From positions 142,615,245-142,679,244 of the forward strand of contig CM024760.1 in NCBI GenBank assembly GCA_014218235.1: a stretch of DNA of 64,000 nucleotides. The letters run 5' to 3'. The position numbers and the translations under genes were made by a program. Every line of letters begins with the position of its first letter. Position 1 is the first letter of the stretch. This DNA is from Colocasia esculenta (lineage: Eukaryota; Streptophyta; Magnoliopsida; Alismatales; Araceae). The notes below the pieces were generated by a model. That model saw only the letters and a list, made by a program, of their open reading frames with translations. It was not told where the DNA came from and did no database searches. Shown here piece by piece: positions 1 to 8,738 of the stretch.

Positions 1-599
1 CGCCTTCATCCGCCTGATGCAACCTCTAGAACGTAGCCCTCAATCAGCGGTCCTTCTGAGCACGATCTTCCAAGTCACCACTACACCCAGCTTACCTAAA
101 TCTGCATAGATTCGCCGCACAGTAACCTTTCTCTTGGCCCTCTTTTCTCACTTCTAAACCAGCGAAAAACCTCTTCCTAAGAGCTAAATCGGGGTCTTAT
201 AAAGGCCTCCTATGATTTACCGATCTCTAATCTTGACCCTTGAACCGGAAACATCCCAATCTATGGGATAAACATCGAAGAAATGATCGATTATTTTGCT
301 CTGGAATGGTAGCTGTAAAAGCTGGCAAGTCAGGTTAACATCAACATAGGTTGTCGTTTACCATGGAATAAACGGCATTTGATCATGTCGTTAACCTGTC
401 AGACTAAAAAACTAAATATTTTAGGAAAATATAAACAGCACAAACCTCTGTCGTCTATAGTAGGTAAACGTCACTCAATGTTGTCGTATACTTTAGTAAA
501 CGGCAGTGAACTGTGTCGTCAAGATTATCCAAATTCACAGTCCAACACAAAAATTGAATAACTCATATAATTTCAAAAAAAATAAACAAATAAGAGATC
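1..599. other. Unassigned AT-rich DNA, possible LTR fragment
   Basis: No coding sequence is recognisable. The short words TGTCGT and AAACGGCA/AAACGTCA recur in opposite sense near 352-377, 449-472 and 482-505. This resembles the CG-core word clusters inside the LTRs further along, so the stretch may be an LTR fragment. No TG/CA terminus or TSD could be fixed. Confidence 0.25.
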
Positions 600-779
600 T
601 ATGGTACTACACAAAGTTTCCTTGGCATTCTTAACTATGGAAGAAGATATATTCCAAAATTAAGTGAAATCACAAAAAATTATAAAACAAAACAAATCAA
701 GAAATATAAATATATAAAAAATGAAATTAATAAATCTTTTAGCTAGATGAGAAACTTAAAAGATACAAATTACATTAAA

Positions 780-1165
780 CAAAGAAGAAGGACAAGAAGT
801 TAAATATTTAAAATAGTTAATAAGGAAAATTCCTAAAATAGTTTTCCTAAAAGAAGAAGATAAACTTATAATATGGACAGACGCTAGTCAATATTATTGG
901 GCAGGTATAGTAATAAATTATTCTACTTATGGGAAAGAGTTTTTAGCAATACTTAAAACTATTAAAAGCTTTAAATATTTGTTATTACCTACAAAATTCT
1001 AAATAAATATAGGTAACAAAACATATCAAAAATGGAAAGGAAGATCAAAATAGCTGACAAATAAGATGGTTTAAACAATTTGAAGAATATATGTATACTG
1101 TGCATTTTTTACTTGGCTATCAAAATATTGTTACTGACTATTCTTCTCAGTCCAGAAGGGAAAAG
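780..1165 (+). pseudogene. Decayed endogenous pararetrovirus-like RT/RNase H end
   Basis: Conceptual translation from about 864 shows the start of a retroelement RNase H domain (a WTDAS-type first-aspartate motif), then the conserved stretch around 920-1000 that ends RNase H modules of Caulimoviridae. At about 1065-1165 a further piece resembles the C-terminal end of that module. Reading needs frame changes, and stops separate the pieces, so nothing functional remains. Plant genomes commonly carry such endogenous pararetroviral relics. The alternative is a gypsy RNase H, which shares the fold. The AT-rich composition and the form of the motif favour a pararetrovirus. Neighbours are the inverted repeat at 1259-1445 and an unassigned stretch up to the assembly gap. 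Confidence 0.5.
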
Positions 1166-1258
1166 TAATAGAATCTCCAAAGGATGATAACAAAATCCAT
1201 ACTGATAATACTCACTAATATATCTCATATAACTAAAAAACAACCTATAGTAAATATA

Positions 1259-1445
1259 AGGGTTTTTTATTTTTTAGTCCTACAAATAAGCGTACTTCTC
1301 TTTTAGTCTCTCAAATACAACTACAGTAAATATAAGGGTTTTTTAAGTAAGAGTTAAAAGATTGGGAGGACTTAAAAACATCAGTTGCATTTGAGGGATT
1401 AAAAGAGAAATATATTTATTTGTAGGGACTAAAAATAAAAAACCT
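1259..1445. repeat. MITE-like inverted repeat
   Basis: Two arms of about 62 bp (1259-1321 and 1384-1445) are imperfect inverted complements of each other. Both carry GGTTTTTTATTTT, AGTCC(C)TACAAATA and CTCAAAT(A/G)CAACT in mirror order. The roughly 60-bp centre is AT-rich and repeats part of the outer arm (AGTAAATATAAGGGTTTTTTA at both about 1250 and 1326). The structure fits a small non-autonomous DNA transposon or foldback element. No clear TSD was found and no superfamily is assigned. Confidence 0.45.
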
Positions 1446-1885
1446 TGAAGGGCATATAACGATAAATCTATCAAACCCTTAGAACCAAAGATTATACATC
1501 AACTAGCCCAAGTACGAAGTTACTATAAAAGCCCAAATAAACTACATAGAGTTCCCATTATATAATCAATAATATATGAAAGGTTTCTTGAGGACTTCAG
1601 AATAATCCAGAATATATAACCAATATTAGGAAGCAAGATAAATATATAGCTATGATAGAAAAGCATATGCAATCATATATGAAAGAAAGAAATCTTAATC
1701 ATAACGATATAATGATGTAACAAAATAAAATAATGATGTTTCAAAAAGAAAAAGTTGAAATATATCAACAATATATACTTCCTTTTATAGAACGATATAT
1801 TATAAATAAGAAACTACAAAATCAGCTTGAACTAATAGCCAACCTAAAATGGGAGGAATTTTCCTCACAACATCTCGAGAAATAT
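1446..1885 (+). other. AT-rich stretch before assembly gap, unassigned
   Basis: An open frame begins at 1733 and runs into the gap, with a lysine- and glutamine-rich translation and no recognisable motif. It may belong to the same decayed pararetroviral insertion as 780-1165, but nothing shows this directly. The frame stays open across the gap only because the run of N has no stops. Confidence 0.2.
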
Positions 1886-1985
1886 NNNNNNNNNNNNNNN
1901 NNNNNNNNNNNNNNNNNNNNNNNNNNNNNNNNNNNNNNNNNNNNNNNNNNNNNNNNNNNNNNNNNNNNNNNNNNNNNNNNNNNNN
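1886..1985. other. Assembly gap of 100 N
   Basis: Exactly 100 unknown bases, the usual placeholder for a gap of unknown size. Sequence types differ on the two sides: AT-rich unassigned DNA to the left, gypsy integrase to the right. Any reading frame spanning it is artificial. Confidence 0.99.
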
Positions 1986-2613
1986 GCATTCAAATGGCAC
2001 CATTTGAAGCACTCTACGGCAGGAGTTGCCGATCTCCAATATGCTGGTATGAAGTTGGCGAAAAACAAATGCTAGGACCCGAGATGATAAGGGAAACCAC
2101 AGAGAAGGTAAAGCTTATTAAAGAAAGAATGGCAGTGGCGCAGCAAAGACAAAAGGCATATGCAGATAATAGAAGAAGAGACCTGGAGTTTCAGGTTGGT
2201 GAACATGTATTCTTGAAAGTGTCTCCAGGCCGTGGGATCAGGCGATTTGGCATTAAAGGCAAGTTGTCACCAAGGTTTGTCGGGCCTTTCGAAATCCTTG
2301 AAAGAGTCGGCGAGGTGGCATATCGTCTCGCTTTACCACCACAAATGGATGGAATACACAATGTGTTCCACATATCCATGTTGAAAAAGTATGTACGAGA
2401 TCCATGGCATGTCATAGAATATGAGCTTCTGGAATTCAACAAAGACGGAACATATCAAGAGAAGCCAATTAAGATCGTGGACCGGGAACTGCGCCAACTA
2501 AGGAACAAGGTTATTCCACTAGTAAGGGTTAGATGGAATCAACGCATGGATGAAGGACACGTGGGAAACCGAGGAAGCAATGCGCAAAAGATACCCGGAG
2601 CTATTCACAAGTA
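1986..2613 (+). pseudogene. Ty3/gypsy integrase C-terminus and chromodomain-like tail
   Basis: This is the downstream half of a gypsy pol. It begins inside the integrase core after the catalytic region (MAPFEALYGR at about 1992-2021). It continues through the GPFEILERVGEVAYRL-type C-terminal barrel at about 2281-2330 and the VFHISMLKKY motif at about 2362-2392. It ends with the VRW tail typical of chromoviruses of the Tekay/Del lineage. Between about 2541 and 2552 the frame shifts by one base: the last 20 or so codons (KDTWETEEAMRKRYPELF) are in the next frame. The gene lies directly upstream of a PPT and a 3' LTR in the same orientation, so this is the 3' end of one element. The rest is lost in or beyond the gap. 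Confidence 0.85.
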
Positions 2614-2670
2614 AGCATACCTCACTTGCACAATAATTTCCTATACATGAATTTGGGGACCAAATTCTCT

Positions 2671-2684
2671 TAAGTGGGGGAGGG
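2671..2684 (+). other. Polypurine tract of gypsy element
   Basis: The purine run AAGTGGGGGAGGG lies immediately before the TG that starts the 3' LTR at 2685. This is the expected site of plus-strand DNA priming in an LTR retrotransposon. Confidence 0.8.
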
Positions 2685-5600
2685 TGTAGCACCCCGAATT
2701 TTAATTATAAAAATTCAAATAAATGGAAATAAATAATTTCCATAATATCTAAGTATTTAAAACATACGTATCATTATCGTATGTGCTAAAACACATCGAA
2801 AAATCCGTAAAAATTATAAATCAACCCCACACATTATTCCTAAGGGTTCCACAAGAATTCGTACGACGAAAAATCCGATTGACCAAGTGAACATCACATG
2901 GTGACCGATTATCCAATTAGAAACAAGTCGGAAACCGTTAACACGGAATACGACGCAACATAAATTAAATAAAATGTTAGAAATGCTTCTAACATTATAT
3001 TAATGACCCAATATCTAATTGGGCCAATGGACCACATATGACCCAAAACCAAATAAAGCTAGAAAATGCATGGAAATTCGTAACTCTAAATAGGCTGAAA
3101 TTAGAAAGGGTAATTAGGTTTAATTGGATGCAATGCATGCATCATCTTAGCACCCAAATTCGTGCCTACCCATCCATGGAAGTTGCTTGATGGCCAAGAC
3201 TCTCTAATGGAGGAAGAAATCATCAAAATAGGAAACCAACATGCCAATCCCGCAACCCTTCTTTCCTAGTTACAATAGGACTCCTAAACACCATGGTTAC
3301 TTAAATACTCTTCACCAAACCCTAGGTACGAGTTTTAGAACTTGCTGGGGTCGTGTGGAGGAGTTCTTGGTGGCTAGGAGCTGTGGATCGACCACAAGAA
3401 GCTCATCTTCTTCCCCTTCTCGTCTGCTGCGACCTGCACAAACCACCTTCTTGAAGTCGAGCTAAGGTAGGCCAAACCTAAATCCCATCGTGCAAGGCTT
3501 ATACCCCTGGAAAGAGGGTCGAGTCTACTTCCTAACCCAAGTGGAATGCCCAAATTCCATGCAGTATACACGGAGTATTAAGGCGTTCTCCTCACTGGTC
3601 TGAACACGGGTTTTCTGAAAGAACGAGACTTCATCAACCAAAAGGTAGGTTTTCTCGGGCCAAATCTTAACATCTCCTATACCAATGTGTAGAGCATCAA
3701 GTTAGCTTTCATTGCCCTCTGGTTTCATCGAATTTCATTTAGTAGATTTTGAATTATAAGCGTTTTCCAAAGTCGTGCACTGTAGGGTTTTTCCTTGTTC
3801 TTCGTATGTTGCATGTGATTCAAGACCGAATTAGAGTAAACTCATAACATGAAATTCTACTAGTTATCCTCTTCAGGTTTTGTGTTGAACTTGTTGTCTA
3901 AATGTCATTAGTTAGAGAGTTATAAGCATGGTAATAGGGTTGCTGCACAAAACTACGATTTCAGGTTACACTTGGTCTGATGTTGTGTTCGACTTGATCA
4001 AAGCCTATCGAAACCATCCTTATTTTCTAATTCTGATTTACTGGAAGTACCCTTGTATGTCTAGGTGTTTTAAAACTGGTTTCGTTATTTTTCATACACT
4101 GTACAATTTGTTCTCTATTTCGGAGCACCCTGTGTCAATATAAGGAAGTTCTGGTCCGCAATCCAAACATGTCCTTGCTCTGTCAGAGCAGGCGCAGACC
4201 CTGTGAACGCGACGGCCCGATAGGCCGCGTTCTGAGGTCTTGTCGCGATAGCAAACACGTTGTGATCTGATCGCGCGAGCGCTCCGTCGCGATCGTGCTG
4301 CCTGATCTGACCGCCCAGTCGCGTTCTTCACAACACCCTGTCGCCTTCTGGTCCCGACCCGTCGCGATCCACATATGAACCTGTCGCGACCTGACCTGGG
4401 CCTGACAGCCCCATGTTGCCTTCCTTGTATGTGCCTGTCGCGACCTGACCCCGGGCCTGACACCCTGTCGCTATCCTTATATGCCCATGTCGCGATCTCA
4501 GGATTTTTACCTGAAACCATGTGTTTTCTTGCAAATTTTACCGCATATTCCCGAGGTCTGTTTAAATATGTTTAAACGTGAATATTTACTATGTTGGGTC
4601 TGATCATTACATGATTGTTATTTAATGGCTTAAAAGTGATTAACCCATTTAAAAGCTTTAATTACATGAAGCTATTCTAAGTGCTCCTTAAATGTTATGA
4701 TCCATTCGTGCTACTTATGATTAATCTTCCTACTATTCTACCATGTTTAAATGATAAGGTTATCATAAAATCTTGCAAACCATGATTTGTTAAAGTGCAT
4801 AGTTTTATTTCATGTTAAATTGTCAAGTGCTTCCTGCGAGTTGAGACCGATGGTTGTGAATTGAGACACGCGTACCGCACTACACACTAGCACTGTTAGG
4901 CAGCCCCTTTCTTGGGAATTGGAAACTCTCTACCGGTCATTCCGAATCGGTAGACTAGTGACCTTTTCACCAAGCCTCTGTAAATCTCCTCTGACCATGG
5001 ATTCCACATGGCCGACGAGTTGGTTGTACCATTGAAGTTCCCTGGAGATAGCGTGCACTTCCTTTCTCTTCTTGTTCTCGTGAGTGTGATTTACAATCTA
5101 GACTAAAGCCATTAATGTAAAGATTGAACGAAAGTACAAATCGTACCGTTATGCTGCCGAATTATCTCTTGACCATTGTTATCATGAAATCATGTTCAAT
5201 TACTTATTTCTTGTTCCCATCATCATCATGAACATGACATTACACATGCTTACTTATTGAAACTCTCATTGGCCATTATTAATGACTGTGGGTATCTACA
5301 TTTAAAATATTCATGAGATGCTGACAGGGCACGGCGTGTGTCCAAGGGCTCCAGTCTAGCCCCAATGACGGCGAGTCATAATATACTGTTAACCATGGGG
5401 TATAATGATTACTGGCGTTGCATCTGCGCTGGGAGTCCTGCTTGCTTGTTGAATGATAGATACAATACCACATACACGTGTCCTGTGTACATTCTTGATG
5501 GATCTTTTCTCGGTGTACATTAGTGTCTACGTGCCGGATTAGTGTTACTTGATCGTGCTCTTACATCCTTGCTTGCTTGCGTGATATGCCCATCCTGCAT

Positions 5601-6258
5601 TTAATGCAATTAGTGATATCTTGCGTTCTGAAAGCTATTGACATCAAGTGAATCTTGCGTGCTTGTACAAGTGATCTATTCTAGTTCTTTCTTGTCATCT
5701 TGTTCAAATCTTGTTCTATCTTGTTCACTCTCCATCTAGCTTGTTTTCATGTATCATGTTTTAATGAGTTTTTTCTTACTTGATATCATTCATTCATCGT
5801 GCTTACCTAGTTCTAAATTGCTAATCACTTATCATTGCCCGCACATTGAGATATAAATCCTACTGGGCTAGTTTGCTCATCCCCTACTTTTACCCATCTA
5901 GGTGACTATGACGTTCAAGAGGAGAGCAAGTCGAGGATGGAATGCGTCCGAGTGAAAGCGTTCCAACTATGAGTCCAGTTATAGTAGTTTGCTTCGAGTG
6001 TTAGTACAATGTAGTAGGAAGTGAGGATAATATACTTTCCCTTTTATTGAGTCTTAGTCTTGTACTAGTTTCCATTTGAATACAAAGGTTGAGATTTAAT
6101 ACAATTTATACTGAGTTCAACATATGGGCCCTATATATATTGTGATTGATACACAATTAGTGCGTGCTAGCTAGAGGCTTATTTGCCGACTGTTCACGTC
6201 TCGGGATATCGACTTTAATTAATTAATATACCTGCTGCATAATTCTCGGGACGTGACA
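2685..6258 (+). repeat. 3' LTR of Tekay-like gypsy element
   Basis: It starts TGTAGCACCCCGA just after the PPT and ends TCGGGACGTGACA, so the two ends are near-complementary. At about 3.57 kb it fits the long LTRs of Tekay/Del chromoviruses. Inner text is shared, in opposite orientation, with the solo LTR at 8739-11632: matching 'gagttataagc' and 'cgatttcaggttacact' neighbourhoods and related termini. It carries the TCGCGA word cluster at about 4207-4500. The 5-bp TSD cannot be tested because the 5' end of the element is missing; the base run after the LTR is GACAC. Confidence 0.75.
4207..4500 (+). repeat. Dyad cluster of TCGCGA words in LTR
   Basis: TCGCGA or one-mismatch variants (TCGCCT, TCGCTA, ACGCGA, CCGCGT) recur through this block. 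In its second half they form pairs 21-22 bp apart, counted from the first base of each word: 4319/4341, 4362/4384, 4416/4438, 4468/4490. Several variants look like C-to-T decay of the consensus. The cluster takes the same relative place as the GTGTCGACAC cluster of the related solo LTR at 10189-10507. Function is unknown. Confidence 0.7.
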
Positions 6259-6906
6259 GACACGATTAAGACCCAGAATTAATGTCGTCCTTTTTAATAT
6301 GTTAGCCCTCCTTAAGCCCATCGACTAGTTCCGACGTAATTTTGATGTGTACCAGAGACTTCTTACTTTGACAAACCTTGATTTTATTATTGTATGCCTC
6401 CTTACATTGTCCTTTGTGTTTTGTGCACCCAAGATCCTAAAACAATTCACCACATGTTAAAATTTTAATAACATGAATATGATTCTAATGCTCTATATGA
6501 AAGTGATTGATCATTCTATTCATGTTTCATCATGTCTCTGTTCTTCATTTGTTATTAAAATCTCATGATATAAGTTTTGTAATTAATCATACTTGTTGTA
6601 ACATGTGTTTGCCCAAAGTTTTAGCTTGTTTTATTTAAATTACCATAAATTGATACATGCTATTTATGGACTTTCCGTATTTGGATTTACTTTATTTGTG
6701 ACTCTTTACATCAATTGTTTAAGTTATCGCTATTTCCATGCATGCACAATTAGGAAGGTTTTCGTGTATGACACTTCACTCTTGCATTCTTTAGGCACCC
6801 CTTCTTAACAATTTTGAACCTCTCCTGTCGGATATCCTTCTGGAGATTAGAGACCTTATTGTTAAGACCTCCGTAAGTCTCCGTACTATGTGGATTCCCT
6901 TATAGA
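6259..6906. other. AT-rich unassigned DNA
   Basis: No domain, LTR end or inverted repeat could be fixed. It lies between the gypsy 3' LTR and the CACTA terminus and is presumably older repeat DNA that hosted both insertions. Confidence 0.3.
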
Positions 6907-7265
6907 CACTACAAGAATGGTGTCAATAGAGACCGAATCTGAGACCAAACTATTCAGTCACTATTCGGTCTCAGATTTGAGACCGAATAGTGACTGAAAG
7001 ATATCGGTCACTAAGTTTTCGTTTTAGCGACCGAAAAATTTCGGTCACTATTCTGTCTCAGATTTGAGACCGAATAGTGACCAAAAAAAATCCGGTCATT
7101 AGAACTATCCATTGGTGGGCTTACGGGTGAAACTTTGTGACTGAAATATTCCAGTCACAATTCGGTCTCAAATTTGAGACCGAATTATAACAAATATTTG
7201 GGTCACAATGGTTATGTGGGTTTAGCGACCAAATAACAACTGAAATGTTTCAGTTGCTATATCTC
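6907..7265 (+). mobile_element. CACTA (En/Spm) transposon terminus with subterminal repeats
   Basis: The sequence starts CACTACAAGAA, the canonical end of plant CACTA elements. Behind it are subterminal repeats built on 'gagaccgaatagtgac' and 'cggtcactaa'. Three of these are palindromes with arms ATTCGGTCTCA / TGAGACCGAAT around a 4-base loop, near 6963, 7051 and 7163 (the second and third with one or two mismatches). Such subterminal repeats are the transposase-binding arrays of the superfamily. No matching far end (TTCTTGTAGTG) was found downstream, so only one terminus is visible and the body may be deleted or interrupted. Confidence 0.75.
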
Positions 7266-8320
7266 GTTTAACTCCCCCCCCGCCCCGACCTTCAGTATCC
7301 TCTCTTCTCTCCCCTCTCTCTCGCCGATGCCTCTCCTCTCTTCTCTAATTCCGAGCTCGCGCCACCACCACACGTCGCCGCCACTCCCTTGCCTCTCCTC
7401 TTTTCTCACTCCTCTCTTGTTCGCCACAACCGGAGGTCACCGTTTTCGCCCCCGCCATCGGATAGCGCCACCGTCCCCCGCCACTAGACAGCGCCGCCAA
7501 CGCCCTCGTGACCGAACAGCACCGCCGTCGCCCCCCTGCGGCCCAGTCCCCGCCGTCTTCATCGGACCCCGTCGCCGCCGCCGCCTTCGATAAGTTGACC
7601 TTCTTTCTCTCTCTGTCTCTATAGCCTCTCTCTCTCTCTGTCTGTGTGTGGGAGGGGAGAGGCAGCTGTGGGAGGGGGAGGGAGGCCAGCTATGGGTGAG
7701 GAGGGAAGGGGGTGGGTGTTGCCAACTATGGGAGGGGGGAGGGAGGCCGGCTTTGGGTGGGGAGAGGAGGGGTGGGTGTTGCCGGCTGTGGGAGGGGGGG
7801 GGACTGGCGGTGTGGGGGAGGGGGCACAGTGTGGGGGTGGGAGGGGGGGACTGGAGGTGTGGGGGAGGGGGGGCACAGTGTGGGGGTGGGATCTCTCTGT
7901 CCAGTGCTGTCCCCAACCTCTCTCCTCTGTCTCTCTCTCTCCTCTCACATGCACGCACACACAAACAAACACACACACACACACACACCACACACACACT
8001 CTCACAGTCCAGGCACCCCCTTCTCTCTCTCTCTCTGTCTCTCTCTCTCTCTCTCTCACCACACGCACACACTGTCACAGACACACTATCCCCCCCCTCT
8101 CCTCTCTATCTCCACACACAATCATCTCTCCCTCTCTCACACACACTCTGTCACAGTCCCACCCCTCCTCTCTCTCTCACAGTCACGCCCCTCTCTCTCT
8201 CTATCTATCTCTCTCTCACCTCTCACACACATGCAACACAGACAGACACATACACACTGTCACAGTCCCCCCCCCCCTCACACACACACACACACACACA
8301 TACACACTTTCATATGTTTA
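7266..8320. repeat. GC-rich and microsatellite low-complexity block
   Basis: About 7270-7600 is C-rich and holds an 88-codon open frame (7327-7593) of low-complexity Pro/Arg/Ser composition. About 7600-8310 is a compound microsatellite: (CT)n, G-rich GGGGGA runs at about 7655-7890, then alternating (CT)n and (CA)n. Long open frames on both strands here come from composition, not coding. The block follows the CACTA end and may be internal CACTA sequence or captured GC-rich host DNA. Confidence 0.55.
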
Positions 8321-8472
8321 ATTTTGGTGCACTATTGTAATGGCAATTTTTTTCACAATGTGTTTATAATGTCATATTTGTGTGTTTTTACATGATTATA
8401 TAATTGTAATGTCTTTTTTTTTTATTTATATTATGAATTCTTTTTAGATTTAACATAAGAATATATTATGAA

Positions 8473-8737
8473 CTAGTTCTATGCCCGTGCGATGCACGGA
8501 AAGTTGTTAAATATAAATATTTAATGTACATTTATATTCTTAAAATATATCTAATGATATTTTTTTAATTTTTTTATATAGTAGGTATTCCATGCGTAGC
8601 ACATAGAATTAATTGGGGGGAGGGACCTAACTAATGACACATATGTGCTCCATATCAACTTCTCCTTTTGTAAATTTGATTTCTTGTTTGTATTAGGACC
8701 ATCTATAAGCCCCAAATAGTGTTGGGGGGGGGGGGGT
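8473..8737 (-). mobile_element. Helitron 3' end (minus strand)
   Basis: Read on the minus strand, the element ends with a GC-rich hairpin (CCGTGCATCGCACGGG), a short spacer and CTAG, followed by T. This is the textbook 3' terminus of plant Helitrons (hairpin, then CTRR, inserted between A and T). AT-rich Helitron-like DNA extends to the right. The 5' TC end was not located, partly because a solo LTR interrupts at 8739, so the right boundary given is only a minimum. Confidence 0.7.
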
Positions 8738-8738
8738 A

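Noticed and set aside
1733..2614. Apparent 293-codon gene spanning the gap
   Set aside because: It stays open only because 100 N contain no stops. The left part has no motif and the right part is gypsy integrase.
7437..8395. Several overlapping open frames of 140-230 codons on both strands
   Set aside because: They come from (CT)n, (CA)n and G-rich microsatellites. Composition alone keeps all frames open.
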